64,000 nt of DNA from Rhipicephalus microplus. Its lineage: Eukaryota; Arthropoda; Arachnida; Ixodida; Ixodidae. This document shows, piece after piece, positions 1 to 11,146 of this stretch. The position numbers and the translations under genes are program-made. Under the pieces are notes generated by a model. The model was not told the origin of the DNA. It did not search any database and worked only from the letters and a program-made list of their open reading frames with translations. Positions within the stretch are counted from its first letter, which is position 1, and every line of letters begins with the position of its first letter. The DNA lies in contig NC_134707.1 in assembly GCF_043290135.1 (NCBI RefSeq), positions 79,068,987 to 79,132,986 on the forward strand, in the 5' to 3' direction.

Positions 1-1256
1 GGCCTCGTAGAGTGCATACTCCTCAAAGGCGATCTCGCCGTCTTCAGTATCGCTCACGCAGCCAGTTGCCTTGCGCACTTCATTGCACAGCTCATCACAG
101 CCGCTGAATTCTGCGCCAATGTCTTCTTCGATCGATTCCGGAGCGCGAGAAAAACCTGCATGTGCGAAGCAGTTAGCAATCGCCAGCGGGCGTAGTTGGT
201 GCCAGGCTTCGGCCATTAGATTGACTGCACCCAGCAGATCGATTTTATACTTTTTCCCATTGTCGCATGACAGCAGAATTCGGTGCAGCAGGCTTTTCCT
301 ATAATACTTGCGGGCCATCTCAATGACTCCCTGATCCATTGGCTGGAGAACGGACGTCATGTTCGCCGGCAGGAACTCCAGCGTAACAGCCGCCAAGTTG
401 TCGATTTTTCCGTGGCCGGGGCAGTTATCCACAACAAACAACACTTTCCGACCGTCCTTTGCCATCTTCTGATCAAGCGCACGGACATGCTCTTCGAAAA
501 GCGCCGCCGTCATCCAGGCTGTTTTATTTGCGCGGTAGGTCACATCCCTCGGGAGCCGAGCATTTCGGAAACACCTGGGATTCAGCGACTTGGCAATGAT
601 GAGGAGGGGCAGCTTTTCATCGCCGGTAGCGTTGGCACCAAAAAGAATTGTTATCCTGTCTTTTCGTTGCTTAGCGCCTGAGCACGCTTCGCCTTTTGGT
701 GTGTATGTGCGGTTAGGCAGCATCTTGTAAAAGAGAGCGGCTTCGTCTAGGTTAAAGATGTCCTTGTCCGCGTACTCCTTTTGCAGCTCGGCTAGGCGTA
801 GCTTGCGCCATGCGTCTGCAGCCTGTTCGTCAACAATCCTGCTTTCGCCGTGGATAGGCTTCGATGACACGTTATTTCGCGTCTTAAACCGCTCGAACCA
901 GCCATTGCTGCAACTGAAATCCGCGTGACCCATCTGCAGTGCCAAAGCGTCTGCTTTCTCCATCATCATTTGGGTTGTCACGGGAAGATTGGCTGCTCGA
1001 ACGTTTTGGAGCCACAACAGAAGTGCTGCTTCGACGTCCGAGAATTTGGACGCTCGAATGCGCTTCCGCTTGAGAAGCTTTGCTCAAAGCCTTCCAAAAC
1101 CTTTTGTTTGTTCTTAAGCACTGTCGAGAGGGTTGACAAAGGGATGCCGAATTCTTTGGCGATGCACGACTTGTTTCCACTTGCTTTTTCCACTTCCTTG
1201 ATTAGCGCGACTTTTCTCTCCAACGTCAGAGATTTGCACTGCTTTGGGCAGGACAT
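1..1256 (-). pseudogene. Tigger-family transposase (CENP-B type HTH plus DDE), frameshifted, C-terminus off window
   Basis: The minus-strand reading starts MSCPKQCKSLTLERK at 1256 and gives a CENP-B/pogo-like helix-turn-helix (IAKEFGIPLSTLSTVLKNK). It stays open until about 1070, where the frame shifts by one base. From about 1085 to base 1 a different frame is fully open. It reads KRIRASKFSDVEAALL, then AANLPVTTQ, and then the catalytic region: first Asp in NLDEAALF, second in FVVDNCPGHG, third in VLQPMDQG. These are the DDE_1 signatures of Tigger transposases, which cut and paste DNA at TA sites in the nucleus. Apart from the single frameshift I see no stop, so this is a young relic; a sequencing or assembly indel could also explain it. 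The product is incomplete at the window edge. Confidence 0.9.
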
Positions 1257-1611
1257 CTTGGTTGATACGGAAGCGTCCCTTGCACCGACCACTCACTACT
1301 CAGCAAAACTGAGCTCAAGAAGCGTCGTGCACAGATCGCGAGGAAAACAAAGAATACCAGCTCGCACATGCAAGGGCTAGGTTGCGTACTGACGGGCGCA
1401 TGCTGCACACGCCGCCCACCGCGCATAAGTCGCGCGCAGGTGCGCACACGTGATCACTCCCACAGTTGCCTGGCAAGGCTGATAGGAAACGGCTGCGTCC
1501 GCGGGAATTTTAAATTCGCTCTTCACGACTGCGTTCGGCACGTATAGTAAGAGCTAAGCGTTCGCATGGAGCCCTCGTTTCCTGTTGGGAGTAGACTGCC
1601 TTCTGCCCTCC
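1257..1611 (-). other. Non-coding upstream part of the Tigger element
   Basis: This stretch lies between the transposase start and the LINE insertion point. It continues, beyond the LINE nest, into the TIR segment at 8784-8931. I see no coding motif; open frames here are short and on the wrong strand. By position it is the transposon's untranslated leader. Confidence 0.6.
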
Positions 1612-1624
1612 CTGTCAAGATTTC
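1612..1624 (+). repeat. 13-bp target-site duplication of the 1625-8770 LINE nest
   Basis: CTGTCAAGATTTC occurs here, directly before the LINE leader, and again at 8771-8783, directly after the terminal CAT-rich tail. The match is exact. It identifies the outermost LINE insertion into the Tigger element. Confidence 0.9.
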
Positions 1625-1706
1625 TCCCGCAGGGGCGCCTGCGCAAGTAGGCGTTTGGTGTGTAGCGACACCACGGACTTGAGCTAACGGGGGAGTTTCT
1701 ACTCCC
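1625..1706 (+). repeat. Truncated first copy of the LINE 5' leader
   Basis: The first 80 or so bases of the leader (CCCGCAGGGGCGCCTGCGCA onward to the ACTCCC hairpin arm) are present once here. The leader then restarts at 1707 with the same sequence. It is either a tandem duplication of the 5' end or the scar of a deletion between the leaders of two nested copies. Confidence 0.8.
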
Positions 1707-2235
1707 CCCCGCAGGGGCGCCTGCGCAAGTAGGCGTTTGGTGTGTAGCGACACCACGGACCGGAGCTCACGGGAGAGTTTGACTCCCTCTCACGCCTAGC
1801 CGTGCGTGGCTTTGCCGTGTCCGGGGAAAAGGGAATCCTGGGGGTTGAGCTGACGCTGGGTGATTGGATCTTTAAGGCCCCCCGGCAAAGGCAACACACC
1901 CCTTTGGTTCGGCTTCACGTAGACGGCACCCTTGGACTGACCCACCCAGGGGAAATCGGCAGTCGCCTTTTCCTATCTCTCTCTGCCTACATCTTCGTCT
2001 TTATCTCTCCCTATCTATCTGTCCTGTCGTCTACTCTCTTCTGTTTACTTCCATTCTTCCTGGCGGCAAGGGTTAACCCTGTGCAAATAGCCTACCTTGG
2101 TCTAGGCGCATTGTGTTATGGCAGTGTTGTACGGCTGACGTCTGCAAGCTTTCAGCATCTGCAAACTTGCAGCGTCCCCTTGTTGGGCTTCGTGGTGGGT
2201 GGCCGCCAACGCTGCTGAACAAAAATAAGACCGGC

Positions 2236-3411
2236 ATGCATGGAGCATTCCCTCTTCTGTCTGATCGTACCGGCTTAAAGCGGGTACGCACCGATGATAT
2301 TAACTTTTTTAACCAGCCAACAGAAACTTTTCCCGATTTCCACGTCATTCACTGTGAGAAAACTGGAAAGCAAGCCAGAACCTTCTCTCCTTTCCTGGTT
2401 TCTAGATGTCTTACCGAAACTCTTGGCACAGGATACAAGGTAAGCAAAATGGCTAGTGGAGACCATCTCCTCGAAATCCGTGACAAAGAACAATTTAAAA
2501 AGCTAGACCGTCTTTCAGATTTCGGTGGCATACCAGTAACCATAACACCATATAGATCAATGAACACAACTCGCAGAGTGGTATGTGACAAGGACTTACT
2601 TGACTTGACTGAGACTGAACTTTTGGAGGGGTGGAAGAGCCAAAATGTCACTAATGTACAGAGAATCATCATCAGAAGAGATAATAACGAAACACCGACA
2701 AAACACTTAATACTCACATTCGCATCCAGTAAACTACCGGAATCTATTCAAACAGGGTACACAAAGACATCTATCAGGCCGTACATACCAAACCCTCATC
2801 GTTGCTTCCAATGCCAGAGGTATGGCCATGGCTCTAAAACCTGTCGTGGTCGCCAGACTTGTGCACAATGTGGAGTCCTAGGCCACGTGTCTGAGAACTG
2901 CAAACAACCGCCACACTGTGTAAACTCCGAAGGAAACCATGCCGCATACTCACGCTCCTGCACATACTGGAAAAAAGAAATAATTACGTTGAAGGTGAAG
3001 GAGAACATTACATTTAAGGAAGCACGGCGAAGAGTCGTTCCATTCTATAGAGCTACATACGCTGATGCGGCTGTCAGGGGGCACCGCCGCACCAGCCCTC
3101 GCCACTGCTTCGGCCCGCGCATACCGAGCCGGAGGTTGTGGCACGCCCCCAAGGCGGTTGTAGCCCAAGCTACACCGCCTACTCCCAAACAGAGACTGGA
3201 GACTCCAGAGTCCTCGGGTCTCAAGGCCTCACCTCACCAGGCGAGGCCTGAAATTCAAACTAGCAGCCCGCACGTGCGGGCATCCAGTGCCTCCGAGAAG
3301 GCAATGGATACCTCGGTACCCTTGGTGCCGAAAGAGCGGCGTGGCTCCTTGGAGCGCGCCAAGAAAACAAAAAAGCCGATAACAGGGCCTGGTGACGGCC
3401 CTGTTAAGTGA
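2236..3411 (+). CDS. E1 ORF1, gag-like zinc-knuckle RNA-binding protein (open, altered)
   Basis: The reading frame starts MHGAFPLLSD at 2236, matching the starts of E4, E6 and E8; an open frame extends further upstream to 2113. It should be a nucleocapsid-like protein that binds LINE RNA. Two CCHC knuckles are intact (CFQCQRYGHGSKTC, CAQCGVLGHVSENC). The third has lost a cysteine (CVNSEGNHAAYSRSC, where other copies read CVNC). Two residues are missing after WKKE. Around 3070-3150 the protein switches to an unrelated sequence (RGHRRTSPRHC) and then returns to the family sequence. That is a pair of compensating frameshifts in the low-complexity tail. The frame is open to TGPGDGPVK, but these changes suggest decay without selection. 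Confidence 0.75.
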   Translation: MHGAFPLLSDRTGLKRVRTDDINFFNQPTETFPDFHVIHCEKTGKQARTFSPFLVSRCLTETLGTGYKVSKMASGDHLLEIRDKEQFKKLDRLSDFGGIPVTITPYRSMNTTRRVVCDKDLLDLTETELLEGWKSQNVTNVQRIIIRRDNNETPTKHLILTFASSKLPESIQTGYTKTSIRPYIPNPHRCFQCQRYGHGSKTCRGRQTCAQCGVLGHVSENCKQPPHCVNSEGNHAAYSRSCTYWKKEIITLKVKENITFKEARRRVVPFYRATYADAAVRGHRRTSPRHCFGPRIPSRRLWHAPKAVVAQATPPTPKQRLETPESSGLKASPHQARPEIQTSSPHVRASSASEKAMDTSVPLVPKERRGSLERAKKTKKPITGPGDGPVK

Positions 3412-3475
3412 ACTTAAACTCCCTGTCTAAACAGCCACTCGCTTTTCGTACACACAGCACTATTTTACATTCACC

Positions 3476-6400
3476 ATGAACACTCAAATTGTACAATGGA
3501 ACGTCAGGGGCCTTCTCAGAAACCTTGACGACATCCAAGAGCTCTTACACGAACACTCACCAAAAGTGCTGTGTGTACAAGAAACACACCTTAATTCAAA
3601 ACACACAAACTTTCTTCATAAATGCGTTATTTTCCGAAAGGACCGTGTTGATGCCACGACATCATCCGGAGGTGTTGCCATCATAGTGAATCAAGGAATT
3701 GCATGCACACACTTACAACTCCAAACATCTCTTGAGGCAGTGGCTGTTCGAGCAGTTCTTTTTGATAAACTGATCACAATCTGCACTATCTACATCCCTC
3801 CTAGCTATCAGCTGCAAGAACGTGATTTACACTCTCTAATTGATGAACTTCCGGAGCCCTATGTTCTCCTTGGAGACTTTAATGCGCATACCAGGCTATG
3901 GGGTGACTCTCGGTATGACGTGCGAGGTCGACTAATGGAACAATTCCTTCTCTCCTCGAGCGTGTGTCTCCTAAATCGAAAAAAACCAGCCTATTATAAT
4001 CTCACCAATAACACCTACTCCTCCATAGACCTAAGCATAGTATCTCCATCTCTTATGCCTCTACTCCAGTGGAAAGTCGTCAGTAATCTGTACGGAAGTG
4101 ACCACTTCCCCATAGTTTTGAGCACAAATACAGTAACTGAGTGTCCATCACGTGTTCCCAAGTGGCTCGTAAACAGAGCCGACTGGGAACACTTTCATAC
4201 CATCGCTCGTCTAGGTTGGAATGACATAAGTACTTTGAACATTGATGTTGCTGTCAACCACTTCACAGCATTTTTGATTGATGCTGCAACAAAATGCATC
4301 CCACAAACAAATGGACACCCTGGAAAACGGCGTGTGCCATGGTGGAACTCTGAATGCCGAAACGCGCGCAAACAGCAAAACAGAGCTTGGAGGCTGCTTC
4401 GGAACTCACCGACAGCCGAAAATCTTGACACCTTCAAGAAAATAAAGTCTCAAGGCAGGAGAACGCGTCGGCAGGCCAGAAGAGAAAGCTGGCAGAAGTT
4501 TTTGTCAGGGATCAATTCATACACACAGGAAGCTAAAGTCTGGAACATGGTCGGTAGGATAGCAGGAAAACAAGTACACACACTTCCACTCGTAAACACT
4601 CAGGGTGACACCTTGGAAGATCAGGCAAACTTCCTCGGTGCACACTTCAAACAGGTGTCCAGCTCATCCCACTATACTGACACTTTCCAAAAATACAGAA
4701 CAAGAATAGAAAAGCAGAAACTCGAACACAAATGCACTAGATACGAGGCATATAATCAAGCGTTCAGTCTAGCTGAACTGTGAATGTCTCTAAACTCCTG
4801 CAGTACTTCGGCCCCAGGTTCTGACCGTGTCGTTTATGAAATGTTAAAAAACCTACCGATCAAAACACGAAAAACCTTACTTTGTTTGTACAATGCTATC
4901 TGGTTTTCTGGCACTATCCCTAACTCCTGGAAAGAGGCTAATATTATTCCCATTTTGAAAGAGTGCAAGGACCTTCTTTACCTTCAAGTTATAGGCCTAT
5001 TGCACTCACAAGCTGCTTGTGAAAAATCTTCGAAAAAATGATAAACTGCAGACTTGTACATTTCCTTGAAACAAACAATTCGCTCGACCCATTTCAGTGC
5101 GGGTTTCGAGAAGGTAGATCCACCACAGACCACCTTGTTCGTATCGAGGCACAGATCAGGGACGCCTTCGTCCATAAACAATATTTTCTCTCTGTATTCC
5201 TCGATATGGAAAAGGCTTATGATACTACATGGCGTTTCGGAATTCTAAGAGACCTGTCCCACCTTGGCGTGCGCGGAAGAATGTTTCACATAATCGAAAG
5301 TTACCTGTCAAACCGGACATTCCGTGTCCGAGTGGGCACGGTTTTTTCCCAAACATTCGTCTAGGAAACAGGTGTGCCACAAGGTGGTGTACTTAGCTGC
5401 ACACTTTTTCTCATCAAGATGAATTCCTTGCACTTGTCCGTCCCTCGCAATATGTTTTATTGTACATGTGTCGACGACGTCCAGCTTGGCTTTAGATCTT
5501 GCAACCTGGTAATGTGTGAGCGACAGGTTCAGTTAGGTTTAAACAAGGTCTCCAAATGGGCAGAGGAAAACGGATTCCGACTGAACCCACAAAAGAGCAC
5601 GTGTGTCTTGTTCTCCCGAAAGAGAGGCATGCACTCAGAACCCGACATTGAATTGAACGGTCAACGTCTGTCTGTCAATGCGGAGCATAAATTCTTAGGA
5701 TTAATCTTGGACAACAAGTTGACCTTCGTACAGCACATCAAGTATGTAAAAACAAAATGTTTAAAAGCCATGAATGTTTTAAAAGTGTTGTCACGTACTA
5801 CGTGGGGTAGTGACAGGCAATGTCTCATGAATCTGTATCGAAGCCTCATTCGCACCCGCTTGGATTATGGGGCCATTGTTTATCAGTCTGCAACACAAAG
5901 TGCTTTGAAGATGCTGGACCCCGTGCACCATTTGGGCATCCGCGTTTCTACGGGTGCTTTTCGCACCAGCCCCGTAGAAAGCCTTTACGTTGAGTCAAAT
6001 GAGTGGTCGCTTCACCTGCAAAGAAACTACATGTCCTTTGTTTATTTCCTTAAGGTGAAAGCAGATAAGAAGCACCCCTCGTACTCTACTATTAATGATT
6101 TGTCGAGCTCCATTCTGTTTCAAAACAGGCCTTCGATGAGGCAGCCCTGCTCAGTTCGCCTGAAAAGTCTAGCTTAGGAAACTGGAGTCTCACTTGAACA
6201 TAGTTTAATGGCTCCTGTAGCATATCTGCCACCGTGGCAATGGCAGACTATAGACTGTGATGTGTCCTTTCTTGAAGTTACAAAACATGCGCCTATTGCC
6301 CATATCCGAACATACTTTTTGGAACTTCAACACAAATACACACGTCCTGAGTTCTTCACAGATGCCTCCAAGTCTAACTCCTCTGTGTCCTACGCTGCTG

Positions 6401-7194
6401 TCGGCCGATCCTTTTCGGATGCTGGCCCTCTACATCCACGCACAAGTATGTTCACAGCGGAAGCTTACGCGATACTTGTGGCAGCTAAACACATCAAACA
6501 ATTACAAATGCAAAAAGCAGTAATTTATACAGACTCCCTCAGTGTGGTAACGGCTCTGCACAGTCTTAAAAAACAAAAAAACCCGGTCCTTGTCGCACTT
6601 TACTCCATTTTGTGCACACTCTACACGCACAAACAACATGTTGTAGTGTGCTGGGTGCCAGGGCACCGTGAGATCCAAGGCAACGTGAGGGCGGATCAGC
6701 TCGCTGCATCCGTCCATGAGAGCACCGCCATTACATCCATATCAATCCCGGCCCTTGATCTTAAGCCGTCTCTCAAACTAAACCTCAGGGACTACTGGCA
6801 GAGCAAGTGGGATACACACACACAAAACAAACTACACGTTATCAAGCCACACCTTGGCCATTGGCCACCAGTATCAAAATCACGTCTAACAGAGGTAACA
6901 CTAACAAGACTCAGGATAGGACACACATACACGACACACACACATCTTTTATCCGGTGGTGATCCACCATTGTGTGATAAATGTGGTGAGACATTAACAG
7001 TTCTTCACGTTTTAATTCAATGTAAACATTTAGACACTCTAAGAAGACAACACTTCCCACTATCCTACCGACAACATATACCTTTACACCCTGCAATGTT
7101 CGTCGGTAGGGAACCGCTTTTTAGTCACAAATCATTATTAGCGTTTTTAAAGGAAATTCATAGTTTTCACACCATATACCCGGGCATACCGTAG
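3476..7194 (+). pseudogene. E1 ORF2, endonuclease-RT-RNase H polyprotein, disabled
   Basis: It starts MNTQIVQWNVRGLLRN and ends HTIYPGIP at 7194. Endonuclease motifs are visible (QWN, CVQETHL, LLGDFNAH, SDHFP). The RT motif is altered: YVDD reads CVDD (TCVDDVQLG). RNase H residues are visible (FTDASKS, TAEAYAIL, YTDSLSVV, RADQLAA). Disabling changes: TGA at 4781-4783 after LAEL, a one-base deletion near 4975 (GKDPS region), TAG at 5362-5364 replacing Gln in TFVQETG, and TAG at 6175-6177 replacing Glu in LAEETG. Compared with E7 it is the same subfamily with full length otherwise. Confidence 0.9.
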
Positions 7195-7544
7195 CACGAC
7201 CTCTCTAGAGAGGTTTTTGCTGCGGTGGCTACACAGGAAAGCACTTGCCTCACGGCCCTTGGACGCAAGGGTATGAACGAGTGAGGCACTTGTGCTAATG
7301 CCATACATATCCACCATTGTCTTATTATCACCATCTTTTGTCACCTATTCACACCACACACACCTTTCACGGCATGGTCATGATTTTATTACTTGTATGT
7401 TTTTACCCGCTTTACTGCGAGGAATTTTATGGCCCTTATACAGCCGCTAATCACAACTATTGTCCACATTCCTGTCTCATGAACTGGCGCTCTTTGGCCA
7501 TCAAATGGCCCTTGCGCCAAAAAAACACCATATATCATCATCAT
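7195..7544 (+). other. E1 3' UTR with hairpins and CAT tail
   Basis: It begins with a short inverted repeat ACCTCTCTAGAGAGGT followed by T's. A larger imperfect hairpin runs from AGCAC near 7243 to GTGCT near 7296. The terminal TGGCGC...GCGCCA stem follows, here slightly mutated, and then ATATCATCATCAT. No coding content. Confidence 0.7.
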
Positions 7545-8097
7545 ATAACCGTCCTTCACATGTTAATCCAGTTTAAACACTTAGAAACTATAAGAAAACA
7601 ACATTTTACATTACCCTACCAACAACATATACCTCTACACCCTGCAATGTTCGTTGGTAGGGAACCGCTTTTTAGTGTTAAATCATTGTTAGCGTTTTAA
7701 AAGAAATTAATAATTTTCATATCATACACCCGGGCATTCCGTAGCACGACCTCTCTAGAGAGGTTTTTGCTTCGGCGGTTACACAAGAAAGCACTTGCCT
7801 CACGGCCCTTGGACGCAAGGGTATGAACGAGTGAGGCACTTGTGCTAGTGCCATTCATATCCACCATCGTTTTTTATAATCACCAACTCTTGTTATCTAT
7901 CCTCACCACACACACCCTTCACGGCATGGTCATGATTTTATTACTTGTATGTTTTTACCCGCCTTACCGCGAGGAGTTTTATGGCCTTTATACAGCTGCT
8001 TATCACAATCATTGTCCATATTCTTAGTAACATTAACTGGCACTCTTTGGCCGTGAAATGGCCCTTGCGCCACAAAACTTCAAACATTATCATCATC
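7545..8097 (+). mobile_element. LINE fragment Y: 3' end of ORF2 plus 3' UTR
   Basis: It starts abruptly in the ORF2 C-terminal region (homologous to LTVLHMLIQFKHLETIRKQ) and lacks everything upstream. A one-base loss near 7697 ends the frame early relative to copy F. The complete 3' UTR with TGGC...GCGCCA hairpin and a CATCATC tail follows. It closely resembles copies F and G. Confidence 0.8.
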
Positions 8098-8770
8098 GAG
8101 ATCGCGTCATACAGCGGTAATACTAACGAGACTCAGGATAGGACACACATACACGACACACACACACACCTTTTGTCCGGTGGCGATCCACCATTGTGTG
8201 ACAAATGTGGTGAAGCATTAACAGTCCTTCACATTTTAATTCAGTGCAAACAATTGGACACTGTAAGAAAAGAACACTGTCCATTACCCTACCGACAACA
8301 TATACCTTTACACCCTGCAATGTTCGTCGGTAGGGAACCGCTTTTTAGTCACAAATCATTGTTAGCGTTTTTTAAAGAAATTCATAGTTTTCATATCATA
8401 TACCCGGGCATCCCGTAGCAGGACCTCTCCAGAGAGGTTTTTGCTGTGGTGATTACACAAGAAAGCACGTGCCTCATGGCCCTTGGACGCAAGGGTATGA
8501 ACGAGTGAGGCACTTGTGCTAATGCCGTATATATCCACCATCGTCTTTTATTATCACCAACTTTTGTCATCTATTCACACCACACACACCTTTCACGGAA
8601 TGGTCATGATTTTTTTACTTGTATGTTTTTACCCGCCTTACTGCGAGGAATTTTATGGCCCTTATACAGCCACTTCTCACAATCATTGTCCACATTTTTG
8701 GTAAGATGAACTGGCGCTCTTTGGCCGTGAAATGGCCCTTGCGCCATAAAACATCAAACATCATCATCGT
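8098..8770 (+). mobile_element. LINE fragment X: 3' end of ORF2 plus 3' UTR
   Basis: The fragment begins at the stretch equivalent to SKSRHTEVILTRLRIGHTYTTH and continues LLSGGDPPLCDKCGEALTV to IIYPGIP (stop 8416-8418). A full 3' UTR and CATCATC tail at about 8762-8768 follow, then the right TSD. As the copy adjacent to the right TSD it is probably the 3' end of the outermost insertion. Confidence 0.8.
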
Positions 8771-8873
8771 CTGTCAAGATTTCGAGATATCCACTGTTCC
8801 CTCCGGAAAACGTTTCGAGATAAGAGGGGGCAAATACATAGCACCTATGGGAGGTTAATGCACGGGGGAAAAA

Positions 8874-8931
8874 AGTTTCGACTTAACCGAGATTTCGAGA
8901 TATGCGAGTTCGAGCTAACGAGGGTTTACTG
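8874..8931 (-). repeat. Tigger terminal inverted repeat with TA target site
   Basis: On the minus strand the sequence begins CAGTAAACCCTCGTTAGCTC at 8931 and continues with repeated TCGAA/TCTCGAAA motifs. TA at 8932-8933 is the presumed duplicated target dinucleotide. The TIR interrupts the open frame of the hAT-like relic immediately to the right. Confidence 0.8.
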
Positions 8932-8933
8932 TA

Positions 8934-10480
8934 CTCGATTAGTTCGACAGCTGGGTTTGTGGGGCTCGCTTCCAGCAAATACTGGTTGAACTCGTCATTA
9001 AGGGAATCTACATTGTCGGTTATGGGCATGAACAGAGGTCGGTAGTCCTTAAATGACTGCCCCAGCTGACGCTTCTGAAACGGATCAAGGACAGCTCCCA
9101 ACTTCCACAAAGTTAGCTGGTTTTCCTCTTTTTCTGAGACGTTCTGTCCAAGAGTGCAGCGCCAGTTTGTGGCGAGTTTCGTGCAGAACTCTTCTGAACA
9201 TGTTTTTACTAAATTAGCGCTGCGCTTGGGTAACATAGACAAAACAGCTTTGGCCTGATCGCTTTTACCGATCATCGCCGAAAGCTCCCCGACAATCTGC
9301 TGCAGCTTCACGTTTACCAGGTGATTAAAGCTGGGCATCAAAAGCAGCGTTTGCTGGGCTTCCAAAAGTGGGCCGAGTGCATCTCTCATCAAGATTGCTT
9401 TCGCATAAACAACTTCTTTTTCAGAAAGTATCCCTCGAATAGCTTCCGCTTTGCTGCTATCATGCGAGCTTTCAGCAAGTTCTGTTAACGAGCTCCACAT
9501 TTCTACTACTACCACAAGTGCCTTGTAGAAGCTTTGCCATCGATTCGGGACAACAGAAGGTGGCATCTTAATGTCAGGTCCAAAGAGGCCATTAGAAGAA
9601 CAAATTTCGGTGTACTTTTGGTAAAGCTTGTTAGCGTGCCTAAATAACGCTCCAAACTTGATCACTACGGATCGAACATCAGACATGCATGGTGAAGAAA
9701 TGGCATGGTCAACACTCACATGAATAAGGTGTGCTATATCTTTCACATGCAAGATTTGGATCCCTTCAGCCTGACAGATTTCTCGAACCATCTTTCGCAT
9801 GTACTCCGCTGAGTCTGTGGCTACTGCCACAACGTCTTTCCACGTCTTGCCAACCGTCAGGAGTGCCTTGCTAACTGCGCTGGCCACCGTGTAACTGTTC
9901 GATGCATTTACCCTGTCGACGTCGACCAGAACAACGTGCTTCTTCACGTTTTTCTGGCTATAGTAGCACAGGAGAGTGTTGATGGTAGGCACACCAGTGA
10001 TGTCTGGGGATTCATCGACGATGACGCTCACTTTTACATCTCGCATATCATCGCGGATTTTCTCCATGTCCTTGTCAAAAGCTTTTTTCAGGTATTTCAG
10101 CCGAAGTCTTTGTCCTGTTGGCATGGTCTTCGCGGCCTTGAAGTCTCCCAGCGGTCCGTCCGCCTGGTGCATGCTTATTCCGCTGTACGCTAGGGCACGA
10201 ACAAAGTCATGGATAACGCCGTCCGCTTCAGTTTCTTTCGCACGCTGTCTACAGGACATATCAAAAAGGGTCTGCTGAGACGTTCCCGCAGTCTCAGCTT
10301 CCTTGGAAGCCGTCTTGAACTTCTTATGCCGAGATGACATTAGATGCTCACGAATTCGGTCGTAGGGCTTCTTCGCTGAATCGGTGAAGAAGTGCGGTTG
10401 CCTTCACTGTCTTTCGTTGCCATCTGGAGATCTTCATGTTCTTCACACCAGTAATCCAGTGTCTTTCGTTTTCTTCCCAT
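8934..10480 (-). pseudogene. hAT-like / CGGBP1-like transposase relic
   Basis: The minus strand starts MGRKRKTLDYWCEEHEDLQM at 10480. A frame disruption follows around 10390-10410, where the cysteine pair of a BED-like finger is expected but missing. The frame from KKPYDRIREHLMSSRHKKFK then stays open to the Tigger TIR at 8931. The body has hAT/DUF659-like features: VSVIVDESPDITGVPTINT, VVAVATDSAEYMRKMV, KDIAHLIHV, and MPPSVVPNRWQSFYKAL. The C-terminus is cut after NPAVELIE where the Tigger TIR begins, so the hAT dimerisation region is missing. It could be a transposase or a domesticated CGGBP1-type nuclear DNA-binding protein; the insertion and the damaged finger argue for a dead copy. Family assignment is from memory of motifs. 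Confidence 0.65.
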
Positions 10481-11146
10481 CTCCACGCTGAAGTTTCCGG
10501 TGCCGCCTTATGTCCGCGACAGTGGCTTTGCGCTCACAAGACGCGCCTGGTAGTGCTAAGTGAGGATGGCGATATGCGTCTCGTCTTGTGTCGCGCGAGA
10601 GAGCGAGGGGCGTTCGCGCGGGGTTGGACGCCGGGGAAGGGTATGGCTGGCTTCTTCATCGCTTAATCTCTCTCCCACCGACTGGTCACCCGTCCCTTCC
10701 GCGTGAAATTCTTGGAAGCAGGTGCACATACCTGAGACTAATCTGCAGTGGGCAAAGGGGCAGATTTCTTTGCTTTTCTTTCACCCTAAATTTGTTCACA
10801 ATGTACTCGAAGCATGGCCGGCCTCAAACGTGTTTCCCACTTTCTTCTGCAAGCATTTTTTTAGGGGGGGGGGTGCATGTACGCTCTCAAGCATGTGCGT
10901 GCAGAGGAGAGGGGGGATGTAAAGATTAGAGAGGAGAAAGGGGTGACAAAGGAGACAGGTAGTGCTGAGAAGAGAAGGGGAAGAGCATCAACACGAGTTA
11001 GCAGCAACTCACGATTGTGCAGATCGCTACAGGGAGGTTTATTCGGGGAGAAATCGGGTTTAACCCGATTCTCTGAAACTTGTTCGGGGTGCAAGAATCG
11101 GGTAAAATCGGGTTTTACCCAAAAACTAACAACCCTATATATATTT
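10481..11146. other. No gene recognised; GC-rich then purine-rich, with a palindromic repeat
   Basis: I see no coding motif. Near 11042-11120 a short palindrome (ATCGGGTTTAACCCGAT) and related copies (AATCGGGTAAAATCGGG) occur. This looks like an interspersed repeat of unknown class. A run of G's at about 10866 marks low-complexity sequence. Confidence 0.5.

Larger units (their letters stand above)
1707..7544 (+). mobile_element. LINE E1, full-length but decayed I-clade retrotransposon
   Basis: Leader 1707-2235, ORF1 2236-3411, ORF2 3476-7194, 3' UTR 7195-7544 ending in a short CAT repeat. Domain content (AP-like endonuclease, reverse transcriptase, RNase H, zinc-knuckle gag) places it in the I group of non-LTR retrotransposons. 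ORF2 carries three stops and a frameshift, so this copy is dead. Its ORF2 is closest to E7, F and the 3' part of E2; its ORF1 N-terminus is of the MHxAFPL type. Confidence 0.9.
1625..8770 (+). mobile_element. Composite LINE insertion: partial leader, complete E1, and two 3'-end fragments
   Basis: The block lies between exact 13-bp TSDs. It contains a short first leader (1625-1706), a complete but decayed LINE E1 (1707-7544), and two successive 5'-truncated 3' ends (7545-8097 and 8098-8770), each with its own CAT tail. The order fits an outer copy X hit by Y, hit by E1, followed by loss of the 5' parts of X and Y through recombination between leaders, leaving two leaders side by side. That history is inferred; the parts and the TSD are seen. 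Confidence 0.75.
1..8931 (-). mobile_element. Tigger/pogo-type DNA transposon, split by a LINE nest, running off the left edge
   Basis: The element occupies 1-1624 and 8771-8931 on the minus strand and is separated by the LINE nest at 1625-8770. The two halves are joined by a 13-bp target-site duplication of that nest (CTGTCAAGATTTC at 1612-1624 and 8771-8783). The minus-strand 5' end at 8931 reads CAGTAAACCCTCGTTAGC, a typical Tigger-like terminal inverted repeat, and is flanked by a TA (8932-8933), the usual Tc1/mariner-superfamily target. The transposase follows downstream. The other terminus lies outside the window. Seen: TIR, TA, TSD, transposase. Inferred: that both halves are one element, supported by orientation, order and the TSD. 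Confidence 0.85.

Noticed and set aside
7195..7230. Rho-independent-style terminator (ACCTCTCTAGAGAGGTTTTT)
   Set aside because: The structure resembles a bacterial terminator, but the window is clearly eukaryotic; it is a conserved feature of the LINE 3' UTR.
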